Assembly: GCF_029011175.1 (NCBI RefSeq)
Contig: NZ_CP118946.1
Coordinates: 124,001 to 188,000 of the forward strand
Direction of reading: 5' to 3'
DNA from: Winkia neuii
Lineage (GTDB): Bacteria; Actinomycetota; Actinomycetes; Actinomycetales; Actinomycetaceae
Length of the DNA: 64,000 nucleotides
The position numbers were made by a program, and so were the translations under genes. Positions 27,582-36,042 of the stretch are shown piece by piece; positions within the stretch are counted from its first letter, which is position 1, and each line of letters begins with the position of its first letter. Under the pieces are notes generated by a model that did no database searches, was not told the origin of the DNA, and saw only the letters and a program-made list of their open reading frames with translations.

Positions 27582-27742
27582 TGCTTCTCCTTATATATGC
27601 ATTAAAGCCAACTGCCTGAACTGTACTATGTCCCCCTGTCACTTGAGCGAGTCGGCTTATCTGCCGGTTGTCGCGTAAAGGGCGGGTAATGGCCGGGGCG
27701 CTGCGGTCGTAATGCCCGATGAAACCGCAGATGAGGGGTTAG

Positions 27743-27772
27743 TTTGAGGGCGGTCTCCGCCCCGCCCTCAAA
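27743..27772. repeat. Perfect 11-bp hairpin between divergent topA and tmk
   Basis: TTTGAGGGCGG / CCGCCCTCAAA with an 8-nt loop, again a GAGGGCG inverted pair. It looks like a terminator (AAAAAC follows) but sits between divergent genes, about 160 bases from topA and 130 from tmk, where no gene end is seen. The surrounding gap 27582-27904 otherwise shows no gene. Confidence 0.6.
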
Positions 27773-27904
27773 AACAATAATGAGTGGTGTAATTCACAAG
27801 CGATCTATCTGGTCTGTCCTCACCTTCTGGATGGTCACCTGTTTTTCTAGCGGGCACCGGTGGGGATGCGGTGGCCGTCAGTGGGAACAGTTAGGCTAGA
27901 GGCC

Positions 27905-28600
27905 ATGACGGCTAATCTTGCGCAAAATGCTTCAGATGCCCCGCGGGGGCTCTTTATTACCTTTGAGGGCGGCGAAGCTGCCGGCAAATCCACCCAGGTA
28001 CGGCTGTTGCAGAAAGCGTGTATTGAAGCCGGATTGCAGGTGTTAGTTACGTTCGAACCGGGCGACAGCGCCCTCGGCAAAGAATTGCGCCGGCAGGTGA
28101 TGAACGGGCCGCAGGATGTAGATCCGCGCACTGAGGCGCTGCTGTACGCCGCCGACCGTGCCTATCACGTGGCCACCAAGATTAGGCCGGCGCTGCAGGC
28201 GGGCAAAGTCGTTATTTGTGATCGGTACATCGATTCTTCGGTAGCCTATCAAGGAATGGGCCGCGATCTGGGGGAACAAGAGATTAGACAGCTAAGCGAA
28301 TGGGCTACGGACGGCCTAAATCCAGACATCACCGTCCTTCTTGACTTAGATCTAGACACCGCCGCCCACCGCTTAGCTGAACGCGGTATGGGCCAGGACC
28401 GGATCGAGGGCGCGGGGCGAGCCTTTCACAAACAGGTACGTGCCGCTTTCCTAAATATGGCCCAGGAATCGAACGGGCGGATCTGCCGCATTGACGGATC
28501 TAAAACGGTAGAAGAAGTAAAAGAGGACATCTTTAGCGTCCTCGAGCAGTTGCCGTGGTTTGTCCAGCGAGGCATTGAGCTACCGCGGGAGGCGAAGTAG
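27905..28600 (+). CDS. tmk: Thymidylate kinase
   Basis: 231 residues: P-loop FEGGEAAGKST (about 20-30), DRYIDSSVAYQG (about 103-114, DR(Y/H) motif) and the lid region RLAERGMGQDRIE. It phosphorylates dTMP to dTDP. The ATG at 27905 is chosen because homologues start about 10-15 residues before the P-loop; an upstream in-frame start is possible. The gene's stop touches the start of holB, a common tmk-holB pair. Confidence 0.93.
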   Translation: MTANLAQNASDAPRGLFITFEGGEAAGKSTQVRLLQKACIEAGLQVLVTFEPGDSALGKELRRQVMNGPQDVDPRTEALLYAADRAYHVATKIRPALQAGKVVICDRYIDSSVAYQGMGRDLGEQEIRQLSEWATDGLNPDITVLLDLDLDTAAHRLAERGMGQDRIEGAGRAFHKQVRAAFLNMAQESNGRICRIDGSKTVEEVKEDIFSVLEQLPWFVQRGIELPREAK

Positions 28601-29805
28601 TGAGCGTTTGGGATCAGCTCGTCGGCCAAGAACAGCAGGTGCAGGTATTGCAGAAGGCTGCTTCTGCTGCCAGGCAAATTGTGTGTCAGCGGGGCAGTGG
28701 AAACGATGATACGGGCAGGCAGATGTCGCACGCCTGGCTTATTACAGGGCCTCCGGGGTCTGGGCGCTCACTGGCTGCAAAAGCCTTCGCAGCGTCGCTG
28801 CAATGCGAGGGTGAAACGGTGGGGTGCGGAAAGTGTCAGGGGTGTACCCAAACTATGGGGGGCACTCATCCGGACGTGCGCTACCTTCGCACCGAGAAAG
28901 TAGTTATTTCTATCGAGGAGGCGCGCCAACTTATAGGGGTGGCAGCGCAAGCGCCCTCGCAGGGAAAGTGGCGCGTTATCGTTGTCGAGGACGCAGACCG
29001 CATGGTAGAGCGCACCTCGAATGTGCTGCTGAAAGCTATTGAAGAGCCGCCGCCGCATACGGTGTGGTTGCTGTGCGCGCCCAGTCCCGAGGACATGATC
29101 ACCACGATCCGCTCCCGTTGTAGGGCACTCAACCTGCGGGTGCCGCCGGTGCGGGCGGTGGCCGAGCTGATCGTTGCTCGCGACGGGGTAGACCCGCAGG
29201 TGGCAATGTCCGCAGCTCGTGCCGCCCAGTCCCATATTGGCTTGGCGAAGTATCTAGCTACTGATCCGCAGGCGCGCGAACAGAGGCGCAAAACCCTGCT
29301 GCGCCCCGCACAGGTACGTTCGGTAGCCGACGCGGTGTTTGCTGCCGGGCAGATGGTGGACCTAGCGAAGGCCGAGGCCGAACGCATTACTGCTACAAAG
29401 GATGCGGCAGAGCTAGGAGAGTTGAAAAGGGCGCTGGGGTTGGATGCCGACGCGAAGGTTCCGCCAGCGCTGCGGGCGCAGGTGCGGCAGTTGGAAGAGG
29501 AACAAAAACGGCGTGCCACCCGCGCCTTGCGCGACCAGCTCGATCGGGCCATGACGGATCTAATGTCGCTATACCGGGACGTGTACGCCCGCCAGGTAGG
29601 AGCCGATGTCGATTTTGTAAACGACGATATGGTAGAGGTGATTTCTGACCTGGCTTCTCAGATGGATACTGCGGCTACGATAGCCAAGATGGATGCAATT
29701 GAAGTGGCCCGCCGTCGGCTCGCGCACAATGTCACACCCGTGGTAGCAATAGAAGCGATGTGTGTAGCATTGAGGCCGCACGCCCAGCCAACCCCTTGGG
29801 AGTAA
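28600..29805 (+). CDS. holB: DNA polymerase III delta' subunit
   Basis: 401 residues. The N-terminal AAA+ domain has SVWDQLVGQ, Walker A-like GPPGSGRSLAAKAF (about 50-63), a Zn-binding CGKCQGC cluster (about 75-82), the Walker B region VVEDADRM and sensor I SNVLLKAIEEPP, followed by the SRC motif TTIRSRCR that interacts with neighbouring subunits of the clamp loader. The GTG start shares one base with the tmk stop. It loads the sliding clamp with DnaX and HolA. Confidence 0.94.
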   Translation: MSVWDQLVGQEQQVQVLQKAASAARQIVCQRGSGNDDTGRQMSHAWLITGPPGSGRSLAAKAFAASLQCEGETVGCGKCQGCTQTMGGTHPDVRYLRTEKVVISIEEARQLIGVAAQAPSQGKWRVIVVEDADRMVERTSNVLLKAIEEPPPHTVWLLCAPSPEDMITTIRSRCRALNLRVPPVRAVAELIVARDGVDPQVAMSAARAAQSHIGLAKYLATDPQAREQRRKTLLRPAQVRSVADAVFAAGQMVDLAKAEAERITATKDAAELGELKRALGLDADAKVPPALRAQVRQLEEEQKRRATRALRDQLDRAMTDLMSLYRDVYARQVGADVDFVNDDMVEVISDLASQMDTAATIAKMDAIEVARRRLAHNVTPVVAIEAMCVALRPHAQPTPWE

Positions 29806-29809
29806 TTGA

Positions 29810-31375
29810 ATGGTGAAACGGACTGGCAGAATCCTGGCCGCAAGCTTTGCTTTAGTGACGCTCTTAGCTGGGTGCTCAATGGGGCAAAGTAACCAGCCCT
29901 CGCGGCAGGAACGGGAAGACCATAAGCAGAGCGCGCCCTCGCCGCAGCTGCAAAAGTTCTACGACCAACGGGTGAAGTGGGGCAAGTGTGATCCGAAGGT
30001 TTCCTCTGACAAGAATCTACAGTGCGGCACTATAGAGGTACCCCTGGACTATTCCAAGCCTGCCGGGCGCACAATCAAATTGCAGATGGCTAGGCAGAAG
30101 GCTGCTGGCAACAATCCCAAGGGTTCCCTGTTTACTAATCCGGGCGGGCCCGGCCAGTCTGGCATTGAATCTTTGTCGGGGCTAGTTAGCGGTGCCATCG
30201 GCTCAGACGTGCAGAAGGCCTACGACTTGGTTAGCTTCGACCCTAGGGGCGTGGGCGCGTCGGCACCTATCGTGTGCAGCTCGGATGAGCAGAAGGATAC
30301 TTGGCGCAGCATGGATTCTACTGGGGATGCGGGAACTGACATCAAACAGGTGCGCGAACAGGCCGCCCAGTTTGGGCAGCAGTGCCTGGACAAGGATGCG
30401 GAGCTGACGAAAAACCTAGACACTGTCTCTGCCGCGAAAGACATGGACGTGATGCGTGCCGCCGTGGGCGACGACAAGCTCACCTACGTTGGCTATTCGT
30501 ATGGCACCCTACTGGGATCTACCTACGTCAACCATTTCCCGAAACAGTCGGGTCGAATCGTGCTAGATGGCGTGGTAGATCCGAAGGCTGACATGTTTGA
30601 TCTTTCTCTTGGGCAGGCGGAGCATTTCCAAAAGTCGCTCGCTAAGTTTGCTGACGAGTGCAAGGAGTTTGCTAACTGTCCATTAAAATCGAAGACCAAG
30701 GAAGGGCGTCTAAAAGACATCGATAAGTTCTTGAAGTCGCTGGCAGGAAACCCGCTGCGGACCTCGAATTCGAACCGTCCGCTCACTCAGTCCCTAGCTA
30801 CCGAAGGCACTGTTGCGCCCCTTTACAATTACGAATCGTGGCCGACGCTGGTGGACGCCCTCGACAGGGCTATTAGGCTGCACGACGGCACGCAGTTGCT
30901 GTACTTGGCTGATTTTTATGCGTCTAGGAATTCCGACGGCACTTACTCTGACAATTCCTTCGATGCTATGAGCGTCATCAACCAGTTGGATTACCCGGTG
31001 GTGGGCGACGCTAAGACGTGGGCTCAGCAAGATGCGCAGCTCGACAAGGTGGCACCAGTGATTGGCAGCACCTTCAAATATGGGCCTCAGGGCGCACAGG
31101 CGTCGCCGATCAAGCCTAAGCCTGCGGACGATCCCACGTTCAAAGATGCTCCTAAAGTAGTAATCGTGGGCAACAAGAACGATCCGGCCACCCCGTATAA
31201 GTTTGCGCAGTCGCTGCATAGGCAGATCCCAGGGTCTTCGTTGGTTACTCTCGATTCTTGGAATCATTGCGGCTACACGGGCATTTCGAAGTGCGTCAAC
31301 AAGGCGGTCGAGGCGTATCTACTGCAAGGCGAGCAGCCGGCGAGCGAAGTCAGCTGCAAGCTAGATGAGCGATAG
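29810..31375 (+). CDS. Secreted alpha/beta-hydrolase lipoprotein, tripeptidyl-aminopeptidase type
   Basis: 521 residues with a lipoprotein signal (lipobox LLAGC, Cys at about 22). The hydrolase core has the oxyanion region NPGGPGQSG (about 104-112), the nucleophile in VGYSYGT (about 226-232, Ser in GxSxG), an Asp in VGNKNDPATPY and His in SWNHCGY near the C terminus. It has the Streptomyces Slp/Tap architecture (an alpha/beta-hydrolase plus TAP C-terminal domain). It probably releases tripeptides from protein substrates outside the membrane. It follows holB by 4 bases; a hairpin terminator and tRNA-Thr follow. Confidence 0.9.
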   Translation: MVKRTGRILAASFALVTLLAGCSMGQSNQPSRQEREDHKQSAPSPQLQKFYDQRVKWGKCDPKVSSDKNLQCGTIEVPLDYSKPAGRTIKLQMARQKAAGNNPKGSLFTNPGGPGQSGIESLSGLVSGAIGSDVQKAYDLVSFDPRGVGASAPIVCSSDEQKDTWRSMDSTGDAGTDIKQVREQAAQFGQQCLDKDAELTKNLDTVSAAKDMDVMRAAVGDDKLTYVGYSYGTLLGSTYVNHFPKQSGRIVLDGVVDPKADMFDLSLGQAEHFQKSLAKFADECKEFANCPLKSKTKEGRLKDIDKFLKSLAGNPLRTSNSNRPLTQSLATEGTVAPLYNYESWPTLVDALDRAIRLHDGTQLLYLADFYASRNSDGTYSDNSFDAMSVINQLDYPVVGDAKTWAQQDAQLDKVAPVIGSTFKYGPQGAQASPIKPKPADDPTFKDAPKVVIVGNKNDPATPYKFAQSLHRQIPGSSLVTLDSWNHCGYTGISKCVNKAVEAYLLQGEQPASEVSCKLDER

Positions 31376-31402
31376 CGGCCACATTGGTTTGATTTGCAGG
31401 TG

Positions 31403-31422
31403 AAAGCTTAGGTAAGCTTTTT
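31403..31422 (+). terminator. Rho-independent terminator before tRNA-Thr
   Basis: AAAGCTTA-GG-TAAGCTTTTT: a short inverted repeat ending in a T run, between the peptidase stop and the tRNA. Confidence 0.5.
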
Positions 31423-31430
31423 CCTGCTGC

Positions 31431-31506
31431 GCCACCTTAGCTCAGTCGGTAGAGCGATTCACTCGTAATGAATAGGTCGCGGGTTCGATTCCCGCAGGTG
31501 GCTCCA
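31431..31506 (+). tRNA. tRNA-Thr (anticodon CGT)
   Basis: Acceptor GCCACCT / AGGTGGC with discriminator T, anticodon arm ATTCA-CTCGTAA-TGAAT giving CGT, and T arm GCGGG-TTCGATT-CCCGC. CCA is encoded at 31504-31506. The stretch 31507-31816 after it holds no gene that I can support. Confidence 0.96.
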
Positions 31507-31816
31507 CTTTTACGGCGGCTTTGATATGCCGGCGTCTGCGTTAGCGGGTGTGCCCAAGGGGCAATTTCAATGCTCGCCATTTGGTCTTCTACGTCTGTGC
31601 TGACGGTCTCCGTGGGTACTTCGAGGCGTCCATCGTTGTGCCCTAGATAAAAGTTGGGCTGCAAGCAGCAGTTTCAAACGCGGCTCATAATGAGCAGATA
31701 GCCTGACTTGGCGCACTACCGGGAAAACAATTACTGCACTTGAAAGTTAAAGAACACTAATTGATGTGCAAAAAAACACCGACGTAGGGTGGCTTACCAT
31801 TTGGTAGGTTGAAGGT

Positions 31817-32425
31817 GTGAAAACTTTTAGCGCAAAAAAGAAATTGACCGCTTCCATGTTCACCCTAGGTTTGGTTGCTGCTGGTTTGTCGGTGGCAGCT
31901 CCTGCGCAGGCTGCTCAGCTGCCCATGACTCCCGCAACTTGCAACGTCCTGCACAGGGAAGTGAAACAGGGCAAAACTAGTTTCTCAAATATGGACCGGA
32001 TTCTGTACGGAAGCAAGCAGACCGTTTACAACAACACAATGGAGTTGTACTCGCAGAGCGCCTACAATGACGCTATCAAAAAGGGTGCCCAGATGTGGGA
32101 ACAGGCTACTGGGGGCAAACTGAAGTTCAAGATGGTATCGGCTCCGACTCCTCGTTCGGTCACTATTGTTGACGAACACTGGAGGGAAGGGTCCGCCCTC
32201 GGGTATGGGGGGCGGGACAGCAAGCGGATCCGCCTGATGATCGACCGTACTCCTGCTGCAAGCCAGCCGATGGTCGTGGCCCACGAAATTGGGCATGTCA
32301 TAGGCCTTGAGCACACCTGCCGCGGCGATCTTATGGGTGCCGGCTCCGTTATGGGAACCAAGATTACTGATACTGACGTTGCGCTTGCGTATGCAGCAAT
32401 CAAAGCTCAGGGCGGAGACAAGTAG
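31817..32425 (+). CDS. Secreted zinc metalloprotease, snapalysin/matrixin-like
   Basis: 202 residues with a Sec signal peptide (KKKLTASMFTLGLVAAGLSV, cleavage after AQA near residue 34). The zinc site is VVAHEIGHVIGLEH (about 154-167): HExxHxxGxxH, with Met-turn-like MGAGSVMG downstream. The small size and order resemble snapalysin (M7), but that family has Asp as third ligand, while this one has His as in matrixins. Start is GTG at 31817 with GAAGG upstream. Probable secreted protease; substrate unknown. Confidence 0.85.
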   Translation: MKTFSAKKKLTASMFTLGLVAAGLSVAAPAQAAQLPMTPATCNVLHREVKQGKTSFSNMDRILYGSKQTVYNNTMELYSQSAYNDAIKKGAQMWEQATGGKLKFKMVSAPTPRSVTIVDEHWREGSALGYGGRDSKRIRLMIDRTPAASQPMVVAHEIGHVIGLEHTCRGDLMGAGSVMGTKITDTDVALAYAAIKAQGGDK

Positions 32426-32471
32426 CACTTCTCTGTACATAGTAGACAGTTCGGCTGCTACGCATGGGCTT

Positions 32472-32516
32472 AAGGCTTTAGGGGAGGAACGCACCGCGTC
32501 CCTCCCCTAAAGCCTT
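32472..32516 (+). terminator. Strong terminator after the metalloprotease
   Basis: A perfect 16-bp stem (AAGGCTTTAGGGGAGG / CCTCCCCTAAAGCCTT) with a 13-nt loop, followed by TCT. Confidence 0.85.
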
Positions 32517-32711
32517 TCTAGTCCCCGAGCCCACCCTCGCCGTCTACCCAATGCGCGGTAGTGAAATGTACAAGGTGCCAAGTGCCCATGTGAGGCGTGC
32601 CGGGGAGTGAAATGTAAGTAGAGAGTTGAACTCTAGCCATTCCCCAGTGGCTGCCATGTGTGGACCGAAAAGGTCCGGGGTGCATTCGCTGTAGCGGCTA
32701 CCAACTAAAAA

Positions 32712-33170
32712 CTAATCAACCAATTCGGTGGTCCAATTCAGTTCCTGCAGTTGCAAATCCAGGTGGCGGTATTCTTTAGCGGCGTCATCGGCACGATCGC
32801 GCAACTGCGAAACCGGGTAGGCGGGCATGAATTTTACTTCCATACGAGTGAAACGATCCTGTCGCGCTGCTGCCTTGTCTGCCAAATTGGAGAAGAAAAT
32901 ATGCCTGCGCTGGGCGTTGTCGCGGGCCGCAATCGCATCCGAAATAGTCTGCTCCCCGGAAAAAGTAGTGGCCGAGTTAGTCCTGTTGATGCGCATAATC
33001 AAATTTTGCAGCTTCTGGTGCAGCGCCTCGGCCTGCTCGATCAGCTGAGCCGGATCCTCGGCTGGGTCTTCGCCCTCTTGCACCCTAATGACGTTCTGGG
33101 CGCGCTGGCTCAGGTGCGTCAGGCGAGCCTGAATCTGGGCCCTCTCGGATAAAGCTTCAGCAAGTTTCAT
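32712..33170 (-). CDS. DIP1984-family protein of unknown function
   Basis: 152 residues, almost wholly helical, starting MKLAEALSERAQIQARL with a GGAGG site 7 bases upstream. The pattern (RINRTNSATTFSGEQTISDA, YPVSQLRDRADDAAKEYRHL, terminal LQELNWTTELVD) identifies the DIP1984 family, named after a Corynebacterium diphtheriae protein; its function is not known. Coiled-coil character is likely for residues 1-90. It stands alone on the minus strand, downstream of the duplicated hairpin element. Confidence 0.85.
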   Translation of the reverse strand: MKLAEALSERAQIQARLTHLSQRAQNVIRVQEGEDPAEDPAQLIEQAEALHQKLQNLIMRINRTNSATTFSGEQTISDAIAARDNAQRRHIFFSNLADKAAARQDRFTRMEVKFMPAYPVSQLRDRADDAAKEYRHLDLQLQELNWTTELVD

Positions 33171-33246
33171 GTTTTCCTCCCCGGCCATACTAACTTGTAT
33201 TTCAGGCGCCATGTTCGGCCTCATAAAGACAAAAGGGGTGAACAAA

Positions 33247-33302
33247 ACAGTAGCGGGACGGCCTTGCCGTCCCGCTACTGCGTTCCCCATCTCAGAAAAG
33301 AA
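33247..33302 (-). repeat. 56-bp perfect repeat, copy 1 (terminator-like hairpin)
   Basis: Contains a 14-bp perfect stem, CAGTAGCGGGACGG / CCGTCCCGCTACTG, plus GCGTTCCCCATCTCAGAAAAGA. An identical 56-bp copy lies at 33476-33531. On the minus strand the hairpin is followed by TTTTG, so it reads as a Rho-independent terminator. Confidence 0.8.
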
Positions 33303-33303
33303 T

Positions 33304-33475
33304 ATGAAGTTGTTCCCCATCTAGAAGTAAGTTTCTAGCTCCTTGTGGCTACCACTATAGGTAGTCAACCTTGGGATACCAGCAAACTAACCTTGGAATT
33401 TCCTGGCAATTGCGTTGAGTTGGTGTGAAGGCGGCAGCCTGTCCCTAGCGCTATCGAAAGTAGCCGGGCTGAAAG
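33304..33475 (-). ncRNA. Possible small RNA unit 1 (upstream part of the duplicated element)
   Basis: On the minus strand the DNA between the two identical hairpins carries a second ATGGGGAAC motif (33309-33320) and an AT-richer stretch with CCAAGGTT/GGAAATTCC similar to unit 2. The arrangement, spacer plus identical terminator twice, suggests tandem small RNAs. No protein-like conservation is visible beyond the shared hairpin, and no promoter is certain. Confidence 0.3.
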
Positions 33476-33531
33476 AACAGTAGCGGGACGGCCTTGCCGT
33501 CCCGCTACTGCGTTCCCCATCTCAGAAAAGA
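33476..33531 (-). repeat. 56-bp perfect repeat, copy 2 (terminator-like hairpin)
   Basis: Identical to 33247-33302, 229 bases away. Flanks are diverged but related: both units have CCCCAT motifs next to the hairpin and an AGCAAAC...CCTT-GAATTTCC block about 100 bases beyond. The gap 33171-33659 contains only this duplicated element. Confidence 0.8.
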
Positions 33532-33659
33532 TATTCTGTGTTATCCCCATTGGAGGCTTCATCAGCCTCACAACACATACTGTAAAGATCCATTCTGAAC
33601 ACACCGTTAAGCAAACCTTAGAATTTCCTAAGGAAAGCTAAATTGGCCGGTCGAAGAGG

Positions 33660-34625
33660 CTATTTGACCTTTACAACCGTTCTTCCCAGCGCATTTGCCT
33701 CAGCGATCGTATCCAGCGCCGTCCCCACTTCATCAAGGGGGACAGTATGCACGAGTGCCCGCAGCAGATCCGGGCTGACGCCCTCGGCAAGATTCTGCCA
33801 AAGCTGGGCCCGCAATTCCGGAGCAAGGAACGTGACAGAAACCCCCAGGACGTTGATGCCACGCAGAATCAGGGGCAGCACGTTGGTCTGCAACTTGTTG
33901 CCCGCCGCGTTGCCAATGACAGCTACGGAGGCACCCGTGCTGGCGCTACGCAGCAGCCAATCCAAAGTGGTACCCCCAACCACGTCTACACCGCCAGCCC
34001 AGCGGGACTTTTCTAGAGGGCGATGCCCAAAGTCCGGGTAGGACTCGATCTGGGCTGCCCCCGCCATCTGCAACAGCTCAGCCACGTTGTCTTTACGCGA
34101 GAACGCGTGTACCTCGCGCCCAGCCTTGGCAAGAAGTGCGGTAGCAAGTAGCCCAGCGCCGCCGCTGGCGCCCGTAACCGCAACCGGTCCGTCGGGCAAC
34201 CCCACCGCTTGCAACTTGTGTACGGCCAGCGCCGCCGCATAACCGGCAGTGCCCAAAGCCGAAGCGGTCCACGTATCCATGTTCTGCGGCAGGGGAGTGA
34301 CCCATGAAGACGGTACTCGCACGTATTCGCAGTATCCGCCCGGATGCTTCTCAGAAAGAGAAGCGCCCGTAACGGTCACGGGAGTACCCACCGCCAAGCC
34401 GGTCTGCCCGGGCTGCTCGATCGTGCCGGTAACATCGCAACCACCAATCAGCGGCAACGACCTGGCAATCGGGGCCTTTCCCGAAGCGGCCAAGCCATCC
34501 TTGTAGTTAACTGAAGAATATTCGACACGGATGAGGGCGTCGCCCTCCCCAAGAGCGTCTTCGCCCACTTCGCAAACGCGCCCCGCAGCTCGCCCATCCC
34601 TGTCTTCAAGTAGAAAAGCTTTCAT
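33660..34625 (-). CDS. Acryloyl-CoA reductase/quinone oxidoreductase, AcuI-YhdH type
   Basis: 321 residues of the zinc-free medium-chain dehydrogenase group. The start MKAFLLEDRDG, SSVNYKDGLAASGKAP (about 40-55), GGCDVTGTIEQ, ALGTAGYAAALAVHKL and the NADPH motif VTGASGGAGLLA (about 145-160) are diagnostic of YhdH/AcuI. Family members reduce acrylyl-CoA or quinones with NADPH. A promoter gap separates it from the divergent YbaK gene. The 5' part contains a back-to-back GAGGGCG pair (about 34533-34547). Confidence 0.9.
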   Translation of the reverse strand: MKAFLLEDRDGRAAGRVCEVGEDALGEGDALIRVEYSSVNYKDGLAASGKAPIARSLPLIGGCDVTGTIEQPGQTGLAVGTPVTVTGASLSEKHPGGYCEYVRVPSSWVTPLPQNMDTWTASALGTAGYAAALAVHKLQAVGLPDGPVAVTGASGGAGLLATALLAKAGREVHAFSRKDNVAELLQMAGAAQIESYPDFGHRPLEKSRWAGGVDVVGGTTLDWLLRSASTGASVAVIGNAAGNKLQTNVLPLILRGINVLGVSVTFLAPELRAQLWQNLAEGVSPDLLRALVHTVPLDEVGTALDTIAEANALGRTVVKVK

Positions 34626-34752
34626 AAGCCCTATTGTCGCAAACGTTGCCTGGACTGGGAAGAGACTTAGGACTTTCAGAATTTGGACTAAGGGATGAAC
34701 TCCGCTCGCCCGCGCGCTAGCGTAGTGACAAGCTAACCCGAAAGGCCTAATC

Positions 34753-35319
34753 GTGAGCACTATTCCTGGCATTGGTAGCGTTGAACCGAAACCCGCCCTG
34801 GACAACCTTGATCTACTAGCAGCTCCGGTAGCGGAGGCACTGGAGGCTGTGGTGGCCGACAATCCTGAGCTCGCCGACCAGGCGCTGGCAGTGGCAATCG
34901 ACCCTGATCTAGCCGACACGGAAGCGATGACCGAAGCATTCGGCATGGACCTGTCGCTGTCCGCCAACTGTATTCTGGTGGCAGGCAAACGCGCCGGCGA
35001 AGAACGAGTCGCCGCCTGCCTCGTGCGCGCTCACACCTTCGCCGACGTCAACCACGTGGTGAAGAAAACCTTGAACGTGCGCAAAGCGTCCTTCTGGCCT
35101 CAGGAAAAGGCAGTGGAGGCCTCGGGAATGGAATACGGCGGAATCACGCCGGTCGGGTTGCCCTCCGAATGGCGGCTGCTGATCGACACCAGGTGCACGG
35201 AAGGTTGGGCTTGCATCGGCTCCGGCCTGCGCAGCTCCAAGCTCTTTATTACCGGTGAACTGCTAAAGGCATTGCCGGACGCCGAGATTATTGAAGGGCT
35301 TGGCGTAGAGCCAAAATAG
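34753..35319 (+). CDS. YbaK/ProX-type aminoacyl-tRNA deacylase
   Basis: 188 residues from a GTG start. The YbaK fold is seen in NCILVAGKRAGEERVAACLV (about 73-92), the conserved Lys in VVKKTLNVRKASF and the GGITPVGLPSEW loop (about 133-145), plus IGSGLRSSKLFITGELL. These enzymes hydrolyse mischarged tRNAs such as Cys-tRNA(Pro). No tRNA synthetase is adjacent. The kinase gene follows after 24 bases. Confidence 0.87.
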   Translation: MSTIPGIGSVEPKPALDNLDLLAAPVAEALEAVVADNPELADQALAVAIDPDLADTEAMTEAFGMDLSLSANCILVAGKRAGEERVAACLVRAHTFADVNHVVKKTLNVRKASFWPQEKAVEASGMEYGGITPVGLPSEWRLLIDTRCTEGWACIGSGLRSSKLFITGELLKALPDAEIIEGLGVEPK

Positions 35320-35343
35320 TCCTTCGCAAAGTAGACTTGGGTC

Positions 35344-35982
35344 GTGGAGAGCATTGATGGAAGCCGCGCCGAAATAGTGGTGCAGCTGCTTACGCGTATC
35401 GAAGCGCTGTGCGCGAATTCGTCCTCGCGCGTGCTGATAGGCATAGCAGGATGCCCCGGCGCCGGAAAGACAACCCTCACGAAGCTTCTGCTGGACGGGA
35501 TTCCCGAAGCCGCCTGGGTACCCATGGACGGCTTCCACCTTTCCGACGCGGTGCTAACCGACCGCGGCACCCTGGACCGAAAAGGAGCGCCGGATACCTT
35601 CGACACCGAGGGGTATTTTTCGGCCCTGCAACGGATCAAAGCTGGACGCGAGGACGTGTATGTGCCGTCTTTTGACCGCGATCTGGAGCAGCCGATAGCT
35701 GCCGGTCTGCGAGTACCCGTAGAAGCCAAGGTAGTCATCTCTGAGGGCAATTATCTGCTGCTAGCAAGGGATGAATGGGATCGTATCCACCAACTTTTTG
35801 ACCAGGTGTGGTTTGTGGATACACCGCCAGAACTGCGAATATCGCGGCTCGTCAACCGGCACATGCGCTACGGCAAGCCACCCCAGTTTGCGCGCGAATG
35901 GGTGCAGGAAGTGGACGAAGCCAACGCCGCCCTCATAGAAGAGGACGCGCAAAGTGCAGACTTGCTGGTGCCCTTCGACTAG
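35344..35982 (+). CDS. Uridine kinase/PanK-superfamily P-loop kinase
   Basis: 212 residues: P-loop GIAGCPGAGKTTLTKLL (about 35-51), WVPMDGFHLSD (about 58-68), RKGAPDTFDTEGY (about 79-91) and YVPSFDRDLEQP (about 105-116). This is the pattern of the nucleoside/nucleotide kinase (FrcK/YggC-like) group, often labelled as uridine kinase or fructose-system kinase; the substrate is not certain. The start is GTG. Followed by a good terminator. Confidence 0.82.
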   Translation: MESIDGSRAEIVVQLLTRIEALCANSSSRVLIGIAGCPGAGKTTLTKLLLDGIPEAAWVPMDGFHLSDAVLTDRGTLDRKGAPDTFDTEGYFSALQRIKAGREDVYVPSFDRDLEQPIAAGLRVPVEAKVVISEGNYLLLARDEWDRIHQLFDQVWFVDTPPELRISRLVNRHMRYGKPPQFAREWVQEVDEANAALIEEDAQSADLLVPFD

Positions 35983-35996
35983 CAGCTATTAACAGC

Positions 35997-36027
35997 AAAA
36001 GTGGGAGCCAAAAAGGCCCCCACTTTT
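35997..36027. terminator. Bidirectional Rho-independent terminator
   Basis: AAAAGTGGGAGCC / GGCCCCCACTTTT with a 5-nt loop and one mismatch, A and T runs on both sides, between the convergent kinase and MMPL genes. Confidence 0.85.
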
Positions 36028-36042
36028 CTGCCCTATCGCTAC

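Noticed and set aside
31437-31664. Minus-strand ORF with a CGNRTRDL-type peptide
   Set aside because: It reads through the reverse of tRNA-Thr; this peptide is a well-known artefact of translating tRNA genes.
31795-31806. Palindrome TACCATTTGGTA before the metalloprotease gene as an operator
   Set aside because: Five-base arms only and no regulator nearby; could be chance.
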